Positions 1 to 10,100 of a stretch of 64,000 bases of DNA are shown piece after piece. This stretch comes from Dryocosmus kuriphilus. Lineage: Eukaryota; Arthropoda; Insecta; Hymenoptera; Cynipidae. The position numbers were made by a program, and so were the translations under genes. Within the stretch, counting starts at the first letter, position 1. Each line of letters opens with the position of its first letter. The notes under the pieces are model-generated. The model saw only the letters and a list, made by a program, of their open reading frames with translations, did not search any database and was not told the DNA's origin. Location: assembly GCA_038277395.1 (NCBI GenBank), contig CM076193.1, forward strand, positions 172,338,711 through 172,402,710. The letters are read 5' to 3'.

Positions 1-32
1 TTTGGGGGGAGTTAGAAAAATGGAATCTATTC

Positions 33-742
33 ATGATGAGTGAAACGTGGATAGATGAGAAGGATTGGAAGGGGGAGGGACTGGAGGTTACCGAAAAGTT
101 ATGTGTGGACGATGCCAGAAGAAAGAAAGGAACACATCAAAGGCAGGGGGATGGGAGGCATGGTCTCAGGGATGAGAAAAAAAATTAGCAGTAAAAGGGA
201 CAAAAGACGGGGATATGGAGAAGAAGGATGGAACAATGTTAAGGAGAATTGTAGTGGGGAAACTCAAAATAGCAGTGGTGTATGTATACAGAAGAAGATG
301 GGAAGAGGAAGGCTGGAGAGTAATAAAAAGATGGATGGAGGAAAAAAGGGAAGACTTGGTCCTAATAGGAGGGGACTTAAATGCCTGGACTGACGAACAA
401 GGGGAAAGGACTTGGGATGAGGAAAAGGAGGCTTATGAAAGGAGCTCCAAACACAGGGAAACGGACTGGGAGGGGAGAAAATTACTAAAAGTGATAGGAG
501 AAACAGGATGGTCTATATGTAACGGCAGTATGAAAAGAGATGAGGAAGGGGAGGTCACTTTTATAGGAAAGGAAGCAATAGTAATAGACTATATCTTGTC
601 TGAAGAAAGAATGCGACATATCATAGGGAGTATGAAGGTGGAAAATGAAATAAGACCTGAAAACTTCCCGCTAAAAGCTACACTAAAAGGAGGCATCAAT
701 AAGCGTGGCAGATGGAAAAAAGAGAGAGGGGGGGGGGAATAA
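33..742 (+). pseudogene. LINE A ORF2 endonuclease domain, broken
   Basis: The domain would nick target DNA for target-primed reverse transcription. The first block (from 33) reads MMSETWIDEKDW, the conserved ETW region of APE endonucleases. After a frameshift the frame starting at 215 carries GGDLNAWT (the GDFN-type metal/catalytic block) and later VIDYIL. The place where active relatives have an S-D-H-x-P-L motif reads PENFPLKA here, so the catalytic Asp-His pair is lost. A run of G residues at about 729-738 ends the frame. Frameshifts plus the missing SDH mean no active nuclease. LINE B keeps a closer form (ESEHFPV) at the matching place. Confidence 0.85.
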
Positions 743-2160
743 CATGAAAATGGGAGTATGGATGGGGGGGGGGGTAGATACATTAAAAGACTGTAAACAA
801 AATATGGCAAAGGAGAAGATTAGGTATGAAAAAGAGGAGAGAGTAGATTCGTTAATCGAAAACTTAAAGGGATCGATTGAGAAGGTAAGGGATGAGATAA
901 GCAAAGAAGAAGCAAAGCAAAAGGAAAAGAGAGGCTGGTGGGATAAGGAATGCTGGGAGGGTAAACAAAAATTGAAAGAGTGTGTAAGAAGATGAAGAAA
1001 AGAGGAAATGGAGAAGGGAGAATATAACAGGTGAAAAAGAGAACATGAGAGGTTGCTGGAACGAAAAAGACAAAAGGGGAAGGAGAAATACAAGGAAGAA
1101 GTAGAAAAAGCGATCAAAGAAGGTACGATGTAGGAGGTGATAAACAGGGAAAGAGGGGAAAGGAAGGACGTGAATGAAGAAATAGAAATGGATGAGTGGA
1201 CGGATTATTTCAAGAGACTATTAGGGGCAGAGCAAATTAAGAGTAAAGGGAAACAGATGAGGATAGTCCAAGGAGAAATTGAAGAAGGGAACGAAATAAC
1301 AATAGGAGAAGTGGATGAGGCAATAAATAAACTTAAAAGAAACAAGGCTACAGGAGACGATGGCATGGAGAACGAATCTTTGAAGTATGGAAGAGAAGGG
1401 GTAAGGGAAGGGATGTGAAAGGTCTGCAATAAGGTCTGGAAAGGAGAAGGATGGCCAAAAGGGTGGATGACAGGGTTGGTGGTACGACTTGTCGAGAAAG
1501 GGGATGGAAAAAGGTAGAGGAGTACAGAGGGATCACTCTCATGTCAGTGGGCTATAAAATATATGCAGAAAATTTTAGAGAAACAGGTTAGAGAGTCAGG
1601 TTGAACAAAAAGAAAGTATCCCACACAATCAGACGTGATTTAGAATAGGGATGGGAACTATAGATTACATATACGTACTCAACTACTTGGTTAACAGAAA
1701 TTCAGGGAGAAAGAGAGGGAAACTAGTCACTTTGTTCGTAGATTTCAAAGCAGCATTTAATTCAGTGAACAGAAAGGTCTTATGGCAGGCAATACTAAAG
1801 AGGGGTATAGAGGAAAGGTTGGTGGAGAGGATTAAAGAAATTTTTACAGGCAGGTATTCTGGACAAGAAGAGGGCTGAGGCAAGGGTGTCCGTTGAGTTC
1901 GCTACTGTTTAGTATGCTGCTGGCAGACTTAGAAGAAAAGCTAAAGGATAAAGGGAAAGGGAGGATGGTTTTGGGTAATAGTAAATAATACTCGCTAGCA
2001 TATGCGGAGGACGCGGTTTTATTAGCAGATGATGAAAAGGGGATAAACCTAATGATGAGAACTTTTGAAGAGTATGTGGGAGTGAAATATTTGACAGCGA
2101 ACGTAGAAAAGACAAAGATGCCCAGGATACATGTTAAGAGAAGAAATAGGAAGGGCAAAA
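743..2160 (+). pseudogene. LINE A ORF2 linker and reverse transcriptase, broken
   Basis: After the endonuclease comes a charged linker with RGWWDKECWEGK, which matches RGWWDEECRVSK in LINE B. The frame at 1137-1418 carries the pre-RT block ending NKATGDDGMENESLKYG. The RT core is split: motif A is FVDFKAAFNSVNRK near 1736-1776 and the motif B equivalent is RQGCPLSSLLFS near 1880-1912. Motif C reads AYAEDAVLLADD near 1999-2034, so the canonical YADD has become YAED. Stops and frameshifts occur near 988, 1130, 1418, 1500-1640, 1875 and 1986. The mutated YADD and the breaks make it inactive. Confidence 0.85.
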
Positions 2161-2319
2161 ACGGTAAATAGACAAATCAAAAGAACCTGGAAGTTTGAAG
2201 AGGAGTTGAAAAGGGGGCAGGGGAGCAAAGTGACACAAGTATGCTCAGGCGAAATTCGTAACAACGAGGCGGTCAAAGGGTTGACGGAACTATAGTACCT
2301 GCAAAAAAATAAAAAAAAC

Positions 2320-2575
2320 GAAGATAAATGGAATAGAGTGATACGTTTCAGAATGCAAGAAGGAGTGAGAGCTTATAGGTATTGGATGGATGAAGAGGAG
2401 AATTTGTGTAGAGTATGTGGATTCGAAATGGAGTCATGGACACATGTATTAGAGAGGTGTATAGGTCAGGAAGATGGTCAGCTGAGTGTGGATGAGTCTG
2501 TAAGACGGATTTTATATGGCAATGGGCAGGGAGCAGCATGGATGAAGAAATTGGAAGAATTAAGAGGTTCTACTT
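2320..2575 (+). pseudogene. LINE A ORF2 C-terminal CCHC knuckle
   Basis: The frame contains WNRVIRFRMQEGVRAYRYWM followed by CRVCGFEMESWTHVLERC, a C-x2-C-x9-H-x4-C arrangement typical of the C-terminus of this LINE group, which probably binds nucleic acid. LINE B has the same block at 2598-2850 on the minus strand with roughly two thirds of residues conserved. The segment joining it to the RT (about 2160-2320) is short and has a stop near 2294, consistent with an internal deletion. The frame then runs into the antisense of LINE B after LEELRG, so the annotated end at 2575 is where similarity stops. Confidence 0.8.
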
Positions 2576-2597
2576 TATATTATTTAATATATTTTAA

Positions 2598-5500
2598 CTA
2601 CATCATGAGACCTTTTCTTTCCCTTAACTTTTCCAGCTCCTTCATCCATCCCTCCCCCTGTCCATTCCCACTCAGAATCTCTTTCGCTCTCTCTTCCACA
2701 CTCTTCCCATCTCCTTCGTCTCCTGTACATCTCTCTAACACATGCACCCATGTTTCCTGTTCATAACCACATACTCTACAACTATTCTCCTCCTCATTCA
2801 TCCAGTACCTACACTCTCTTACACCCTCTCCCATTCTAAATCTTACTACTCTGTTCCATTTACTCTCTTTCTTTATCCGTTTCAGATACTCTGGTTCTCC
2901 TTCCCACTGGACCATCCTGTACCAACTGTTGTACCCCGACTCCAAGATTTTTCTCCACTTTTCTCTCTTGGTCTCGCCAGAATATATTCCTCTATTCCTT
3001 GCCATTCTCTACACCGCACATTCAAACTCCATTCTCTCCTCCATGCGTACCTTTCTCCTTCCCATTTCGACCGTCCCACGTTCCCCCTCCTTTCTTTGTC
3101 TTCTATCTCCCTTAAACACGCTTATTTTACCATACTTCCTTCCCCGCTCCTTAGCTTTTCCTCAAAATTCCATGCCCTTTTTAGTTGCCTTACCACCATT
3201 TTTTCTCGGCACATCAAGCATCCAAACTCTCATTCTCCAATCATCCTTGAACCTCCTCTTTTCTATGCCCCACACTTGGCTCATTACGTTGCTTCCACTT
3301 CCCAATTTCTTTCTCACCTGCAACTCGTTTCCTCCTCCTGTTTTGAACCAGAAACCTAGGTAACAAAACTCTTCTACCAGTTCCACCACCTTACCATTCA
3401 TCTTCCATTCATACTCTATTTTTACACTTTCTCTTTCTAAAACACATCATCTTCGTTTTATTCACATTCACCGTTAAATATTTTTCCCTTACATACTCTT
3501 CAAATATTCTCATCATTAAACTCATCCCTCTTTCATCATCTGCTACTAACACTATATCGTCGGCGTATGCTAGCGAATATAGCTTGCCATTTCCCAGTTT
3601 CGTTCCCTCTTTCCCTTTCCTTGCCAATTTTTTCTCCAAATCTGCCAAAAGAGTACTGAACAGTAGCGGGCTCAGCGGAAATCCCTGCTTCAAACACCTT
3701 CCCGTCCAAAACTCCTCTCCTTTGCTTTTTCCTATTCTTACCTTCATCCTAGTTTCTACAAATATTTCTTTTATCCTCTCTACCAGACTTCCTTCTATTC
3801 CTCTTTCTTTCAAGGCCTTCCAAAGCACCCTTCTATTGACCGAGTCAAACGCTGCTTTCAAGTCTACAAATATTGGGACGAGCTTCCCTTTCTTCTGACC
3901 TAGGTTCCTATTGACTAAATAGTTGAGCATGTGTATATTGTCTGTTGTTCCCATCCCCTTCCTAAAACCTGTTTGCTTGTGTGGTATACTCTCTTTCTCT
4001 TCGATCTGGCTTTCCAATCTTTTCCTGATCACCTCTGTGTAAACTTTGTATCCTACAGACATGAGTGTGATACCTCTATAGTCCTGCACATTTTTTCCTT
4101 CTCCTTTCTTACACAGTGGCACTACCAGCCCTGTCCTACACTCTTCGGGCCATCCTTCTCCTTTCCATACCTTATTACAAATCCTCCACATCTCTTCTCT
4201 CACCCTCTCCCCACCATATTTCAGTGCTTCATTCTCTATGCCGTCCTCCCCTGTTGCCTTATTTCCTTTTAACTTTGCGATTGCTTCATTTATCTCGTCT
4301 ATACTTAACTCGTTTACTCCGTCCTCTTCCCTTGAACCTACCTTCCTCCTTTCTCCGCGCACCCTATTTCTCACACCTCCTAGCAATCCCTTAAAGTATT
4401 CTGTCCACTCCTTCATCCTTATTTCCTCGTTTATACCTTTTCTTCCTTCCCTTTCCCTATTTATCACTTTCCATTTCCTTCCATCCTTTACCGCTTTCTC
4501 AACCTCATTTAAGTACCTTTTTTTCTCCTTTTGCTTCTTTTCGCTCAATATTCTCTCATGCTCTCTTTTCCTCCTATTCTACTCTTCTTTCTCCATTTCC
4601 CCCTCCTCCATTTTCTCACACACTCTTTCATATTCACTTTACTCACTCTGCATTCCTCATCCCACCACCCTCTCTTACCTCTTTCTGCTTCGTTTAGGGG
4701 ACTCACCTCGTCCTTAATCTTTATGACTACCTTTTTAAGTTTTCCTATCATCTTGTCTATTCCTTCTTCTTCCATTCCTCCCCAATCCTCATTTTCCATT
4801 TTTTCTGTGAATTCCCTTAACTTATCCTGCCCCCATCTCCCCATTTTCTATTTTATTTCCCCAGCTTCTCTTTTATTCCCTCTTTCGCGCTTTGATCCTC
4901 CCTCTCTTAATGTTGCTATCACTGGGAAGTGTTCGGACTCTATCTCCTTCCCTACTTTCATTCTAACCATCAACTTCCTGATTCTTTCTTCTGCTAGAAT
5001 GTAGTCGATTACTGTGTCTCCTTTACGTGTAAACGTAAGTTTTCGCTTTTCATCCCCACTTGTATTGCCGTTACATATGAACCATCCGACCTCTCCTATT
5101 AGGTTTAGAAGCGTTTTCCCTCTCGGTCTGTTTCCCTGTGCCTCTAGTTTCTCATAAATACCTCGTTTTCTTCATCCCACATCTCTCCCCCTTGTTCTCC
5201 AGTCCAAGCATTCAGGTTCTCTCCAATTAACACCAAATCCCCTTCTTCCTTCTCTGTCCATCTTCTCATTACATTCCATCCTTTTTCTTCTCTCTTTCTC
5301 CTATATACGCATACAATGTTCACTCTAACTTTTCCAACTCTTATTTTTCGCACCATTGTTCCCTTTTTTTCTTCCGCATTGTAACGTTCTTCCTCCTCTG
5401 CCACCAATTACTTTCTTACCCCTAACAATATTCCACCGATTCCTCTCCATTTCACTTTCTCGTTTCTTGCTCCTTGCATCTCCCACACATATCCTCTCGG

Positions 5501-5763
5501 TAACCTTCTTTTCATGCCTTTCCAGTCCTTTTCATCCATCCATGTTTCACTCATCATTATCACATTCCACTTTTGCATTTATTCCAGAATCCTGTATCTT
5601 TGTTCTTTAATCCTGACACATTCCAAAATGCTACCTCTACTTCTCTCTTTTTGTCTTTTCCTACATTATTTCTTCCCTTTAATTCCCTTTTCCGTGTGTA
5701 AACCCCCCCCGCCGCTCCGGTTTCCTCATTATTTACATCGTTTCTTCCCCCCTCCTCCATCAT
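2598..5763 (-). pseudogene. LINE B ORF2: endonuclease, reverse transcriptase, CCHC knuckle
   Basis: The ORF2 start at 5763 (MMEEGG) is followed by VAFWNVSGLKNKD, the usual first strand of the APE fold. Then come MMSETWMDEKDWKG (~5560-5520), LIGENLNAWTGEQ (GDxN block, Asp replaced by Glu), VIDYIL and ESEHFPV (~4940, in place of SDHxPL). The RT frame 4548-3409 is long: RGITLM, FVDLKAAFDSVNRR (motif A), KQGFPLSPLLFS (motif B) and an intact AYADDIVLVADD (motif C). After frameshifts, 3401-3162 and 3005-2598 give the thumb-like region and the knuckle CRVCGYEQETWVHVLERC. There are in-frame stops just before 5540 and near 5410, with frameshifts near 5144, 4850, 4545, 3405 and 3150-3000. The RT core itself is uninterrupted, but the protein as a whole is not made. 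Confidence 0.88.
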
Positions 5764-5772
5764 TTTTCTGCC

Positions 5773-7003
5773 TCACTTCAGTTCTTCAAATTTCTCATCC
5801 CATATCCACACCTCTCCATTTACCCACATCCTATCTTTCCCAGTCCTTACCCTGGCTCCCTCTTTCCTCTCAACCCATGCCCTTTGTTCTATTTGCTACC
5901 TCCTTTTTCTCTCCTTCCATGTCAATTCTTCTTCAATTCTTTCCCTTCTTCCACTCAATAATTTTCTCTCCTGCATTATTTTCTTTTTCTCCTCCTCATT
6001 TCCTATTTTTACTAGAAACATTCTTCTTTTCCTTCCTTCGCTCCACCTATTCTCTTAACTCCTTCTATCTTTACCTGTATTCCAATATCTCTCATTAGAT
6101 TTTTTGTTTCAGCTTCCCCTGTTTCACTCTCCACTTTCAAACACTTAACTATGATGATATTTTTCCTCTTTGCTCTTTCTTCCCCTTCCAGTTTTCTTTC
6201 AATCTCACTCAATCACGTATTCAATCTTTCATTCACATTTCGCCTGTTATCATCACTCCCTTTTATTACATCCTTTCTCTCTGTTTCCTTCCCTATATGC
6301 TCGCTCCTGATTTCTAGTTTGCTTACCCGTTCTTCCAACTGTTTTATCTCGTTTCTCCTATGCTCGTCAACATCTCTCTGTCTATTCTCTATACTCTCTA
6401 ATTTCTTCTTGTATTTCTCCTCTTTCCATAGTTTATCCCACTGTTCCCACTTTTCTCTTACTTCTCTCACTTCCCCCTTACATCATTTCCCTGCCTGCTC
6501 ATGTCATCAAGTCTCCGCCTTGTTTCCTCTCTAAACCCTTTTATGAGGGCTTCCAAATCTTCAAACGTCTCTCCATCCCCCCCTATCTCTTTCTGGGGTT
6601 TTCCGTTTTATCCTAACTTTCTTGCTATCCTTGTCCCTCTCTAGCTGATCATCCCCTTCTTCTCTTTTTCTTTTTTCCTCCCCCTCACTGCTGGTTGCGC
6701 TCACCTTTTTTCGCCATTGATCCAAGCTCCTATTTGAGCCCGCGCTGCCCAGCCTGTTAAGGCGCTGTAAGTTTGAGGGTCTCCCACGTCATATAGCCGT
6801 CCCTGATTCCTTTCTGGTTGTCATCCCCTCTCCGGCCGGCGTTAAAGACCCTTCCTTACCGCTGCTGTCACTACGCTCCACGTCCTCTTTCCCCCACTAG
6901 CCATGCTTTCATTCTCATCGACTCCTACTTCCTGCCGCTCTGTGCGTTTGTCCGGTAACTGTTGCCCTCTGGCATCAGTTTTTGGACTTCTAACTGTCGG
7001 CAT
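5773..7003 (-). pseudogene. LINE B ORF1: nucleic-acid-binding protein, broken
   Basis: A start codon at 7003 opens MPTVRSPKTDARGQQ and a hydrophilic, low-complexity N-terminus. After frameshifts near 6890 and 6590 it continues into a charged heptad-like region, 6470-6213, reading REVREKWEQWDKLWKEEKYK and then QLEERVSKLEI, which I read as a coiled coil. Next is KNIIIVKCLKVES and IQVKIEGVKRIG (6160-6030), which looks like the RRM-type fold of LINE ORF1 proteins. The C-terminal block has IEEELTWKERRKRWQ and stops at 5773. LINE C has the matching block YIDYDLTYKERE. The likely role is RNA binding and chaperoning in the LINE ribonucleoprotein. Several breaks make it a pseudogene. Confidence 0.72.
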
Positions 7004-7310
7004 CCTACCATACCCTGTGCTCCGTGACGTTTCCCGCCTTGCTCACCCTACCTCCTATCTCCTTACCCAGAAACTATTTCCACCGCACGTAACCTCAAAT
7101 ACTAGCACACTCTCTCTAGCTTCCACTTTCACCCTTAAAAACCTCTGCCTTCACTCACCCTTCTTTCACCACTCCTGATCTCCACGCTCATTACCCTTTC
7201 TGCCTCCACACGCTTATATCCTTCATCAAACCAAAAAAACCAACACCCGACACAAAAAAGTTCTCTCGCGCTCGGTACCGGAAACCGAAGTCCAATTATG
7301 GGACTACTAA
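7004..7310 (-). other. LINE B 5' leader
   Basis: This segment upstream of ORF1 has a higher C+G content than the AT-rich sequence beyond 7310, including the CpG-bearing run CTCTCGCGCTCGGTACC near 7262-7278. It is probably the LINE 5' untranslated region with its internal promoter. The composition change at about 7310 is used as the 5' boundary. No target-site duplication was identified, because the 3' end is joined to LINE A. Confidence 0.45.
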
Positions 7311-7428
7311 AAAAAACGAAAAAATAAATACCGAATAGATAAATTAACGAAGAAGAAAAGTGTCGAAACTAAAAACTGACGAATCATAAAATTTTCGAAT
7401 CCTACAATAACGACAAAATTTTTAATAA

Positions 7429-8648
7429 CACAGCCCCACGAAAAAAAAATTTGTATGTGCGAAAGATAAATCTAAGATATCTATACGTTTTTGAGGTCGC
7501 TGAGTCCGAATCCGAGGTCCGTTTGACCCAGTCAGGTCATGATGAAGGTCAGGTGAAGGACAGATTCGGAAAATGCATTGCAAACAAGGCAAGAAACTAC
7601 ACTGATACGTTTTTGGGGTCGCTGAGTCCGAATCCGAGGTCTGTTTGACCCAGTCAGATAATGATCAAGATCAGGTGAAGGTCAAGTTCGGAAAATGCAT
7701 TGCAAAGAAAGAAAGAAACTACAATGATACGTTTTTGGGGTCGCTAAGTCCGAACCTGAGGTCCGCTTGACCCAGTCAGGCCATGATCAAGGACAGGTGA
7801 AGGTCAAATTCGGAAAATGCATTGCAATATGTTCCAGATTTAATTTGTTAACTTAATTTGTTTCAGAATATATATTCCACAGCCCTGAAATGTAAAATTG
7901 TTTATTCCATACTTTGAAAGAGCATCAGATCAGGAGCAGCCTTGTTGGTCTGCGATAATCACTCTTGCAGTGATAATATTAGAGATCCTGCTACCTCAGA
8001 ATATGCTGTAGATGGTGACACTGCCCCAAAAGGGATGTGTGGCATGATCCATCTTACGATGTCCTGAGGTATCGAAGCCAGCGGAGGCGCGCTGCTCTGC
8101 AGGGAGGCGTTAGGGTGTTTACTTTGTTTGCACTGCATTTTCTCAATTTGACCTTCACCTGTCCCAGACCTGAACCTAACCGGGTCAAGTAAACCTCGGA
8201 TCCAGATTTGGCGACCTCAAAAACGTATCAGTGTAGTCTCTTACTTTGATTGCAATGCATTTTCCGAATTTGACCTTCACCTAACCTTGATCATGACCCG
8301 ACTGGGTCAAACGGACCTCGGATTTGGACTCAGCGACCGCAAAAACGTATCAGTGTAGTTTTTTGCTTTGATTGCAATGCATTTTTCGAATGAGACCTTC
8401 ACCTGACCTTGATAATGACCTGCCTGGGTCAAACGGACCTAGGATTCGGACTCAGCGACCCCAAAAACGTATTAGTGTACTTTCTTACTTTTTTGTCAAT
8501 GCATTTTCCGAATTTGACCTTCACCTGACCTTGATCATGACCAGACTGGGTCAAACAGACCTCGGATTCAGACTCAGCGACCTCAAAAACGTATAGATAT
8601 CTTAGATTTATCTTTTGCACATACAACTTTATTTTTCGTGGGGCTGTG
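7429..8648. mobile_element. Foldback DNA element with tandem-repeat arms and TAA target duplication
   Basis: The ends are inverted copies: CACAGCCCCACG on the left and CGTGGGGCTGTG on the right, each flanked outside by TAA (7426-7428 and 8649-8651). Inside the ends, both arms contain ATCTAAGATATCTATACG or its complement. They then run into tandem units of ~121 bp, three on the left (anchors near 7485, 7606, 7731) and four on the right in opposite orientation (near 8219, 8340, 8462, 8586). The centre (~7830-8110) is a unique non-coding segment. A 3-bp TWA duplication is known for PIF/Harbinger elements, so a non-autonomous member is possible, but no transposase is present. Reading frames at 7451-7648 and 8372-8626 are by-products of the repeat. 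Confidence 0.8.
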
Positions 8649-8682
8649 TAATCGAAAAATAAAAATATCCGAAGTTAAAATT

Positions 8683-8960
8683 GACCGAATTATAAAATTA
8701 ACGAATTACTAGTTTCCCTCAAATTCTTAAATTCCCGAAATTTAAAATTGCCTATATTTAAAATTAACGAAAATAAATATTGAATTAAAAAATAAAATAC
8801 CTTTATAATTAATTAATAAATATTGAATATTTTATTTCCTAATTCAACATTTATTTTCGTCAATTTTAAATATCGACAATTTTGAATTTCGTCAATTTTA
8901 AATTTCGGGAATTTAAGAATTTGGAGGAAACTAATAACTTGTCAATTGTATAATTCATTA
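8683..8960. repeat. AT-rich inverted repeat
   Basis: The sequence ATTCTTAAATTCCCGAAATT near 8730-8749 reappears in reverse complement near 8900-8925. The flanking bases continue the match outward to TAGTTTCCCTC / GGAGGAAACTA and inward to the TAATTAATAAATATTGAATA centre near 8815. Arms are about 110 bp and imperfect. It belongs to the AT-rich TTAAATTTCGGGAATTT-type repeats found elsewhere in the window. Confidence 0.7.
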
Positions 8961-10100
8961 ACATTATAATTCGAAAATTTTATAATTCGGTAAATTTTAA
9001 TTTCGGATATTTTTAAATTCGTTTTTACATAATTCGAAATTTTTATTTTTTGATAATTAAAAATTTTTTTCTTATTTTAAATTTCAGAAATTTTATAATT
9101 CGCTCTCTTTCATTAGTTCCGATTTATTATTGTTAGAATTTTTTCCATTTCAATTATAAAATATACTTTTTCTACGAAATGGTCAATTATTTTCCAATTC
9201 GTATATAAATTTTACTACATAATTTGGGAAATTATTCCCATAAAATAGAAATTATTTTTTTTTTTCGGAATTTTTTCCATTTAAATGATGAAATATACTT
9301 TCTTTAATTCTTTCTTTACCCCTGAAAATATTTAATTTACGCTCTTATTTCTTAATCGCTCGCTTATAAATTTAAATTGTTTAAGTCCAGTTTTCATGGT
9401 TTGAAAAATTATAAATTAAATGTGTCTGAAATTCGAAAGTTGAATAGTAAAACCTATAAGGTCGATAATGGAAAACATTTAAAATTCTGTTCAAAATGTT
9501 AATAATAGGTAACGCTGAATATCCAAAGTTTAATTATCTTTGAGAATGAAAACTTCTTAATTATAAGCATAAAAAGTTTCCTTTCGTGTATTTAAATATT
9601 AAAATAGGTCGTCGCCTTCGTGCATTTTTAAATTTCAGAAGCTTGAAATTAAAATATAGCGTATCATGTACTTGTATAATGGACAGGTATGAAACGAGAG
9701 TTCTTTTAGCTTTAAAGGGTGAGAAACTTGACGCTGACAGGAAAAATGATGGTGGTGAAAAAAGAAAGGGGTGCAGCAACTTCTAATTAAAAATATGCTC
9801 ACGTTCGTTAACCATGCACAAAATATCACTTAAAGCTTAACTCCTTAAACAAAAATTTACTCTGGAACATTTCCTTGGGCTAAAGTAATTACTATAAAAG
9901 TTTTTAATTAATTAAAACTTATTATAATATATATCGGTACAAAGGAAGATATTGTTATGTCATAGGTAATTTACATAACTTACCTATTTTTTTGATTGTT
10001 TCCTCCTTTTTATTCCAGTGTGGACGATATTTAAGATTTAATCGCAACCGGAATCAAGGATGAGGATAATCAATGAGATAATAGAACTTTAAAACTTAAC
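8961..10100. other. AT-rich sequence without recognisable gene
   Basis: No convincing coding sequence. The part 9120-9310 carries two loose copies of a unit containing TTTTTTCCATTT followed by GAAATATACTTT, related to the units at 42.3-42.6 kb. A 66-codon frame at 9586-9786 has no supporting features. From 9790 to 10,100 nothing is recognised. Confidence 0.6.

Larger units (their letters stand above)
1..2580 (+). mobile_element. APE-type non-LTR retrotransposon (LINE A), degenerate, cut by window start
   Basis: Reading forward, this stretch shows LINE ORF2 pieces in the expected order: an apurinic-like endonuclease, a reverse transcriptase with a recognisable motif A and degraded motif C, and a C-terminal cysteine/histidine knuckle. 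The pieces lie in different frames with several stops, so the copy is dead. The same order and many of the same residues occur on the other strand at 2598-5763, so A and B belong to one family. A lacks about 0.6 kb between the RT and the knuckle compared with B. It ends near 2575, where it meets the 3' end of LINE B. The 5' part lies outside the window. Confidence 0.9.
2590..7310 (-). mobile_element. APE-type LINE B, nearly full length, degenerate
   Basis: On the minus strand a complete LINE layout can be followed: a 5' leader (7310 to 7004), ORF1 (7003 to 5773), a 10-bp gap, ORF2 (5763 to 2598) and a very short 3' end abutting LINE A. Length (~4.7 kb) and order fit an I/Jockey/R1-like APE LINE; I cannot place it in a named clade without a tree. 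Frameshifts and stops in both ORFs show it is not mobile. It is the best template in the window for the family of A, while LINE C at 33.7-37.8 kb is a more distant relative. Confidence 0.88.

Noticed and set aside
683..6534. Long Ser/Phe/Leu/Pro-rich frames opposite the LINEs (for example 683-1117 minus, 4238-5004 plus, 5356-6534 plus)
   Set aside because: They are shadows of the purine-rich LINE coding strand and have no domain signal.
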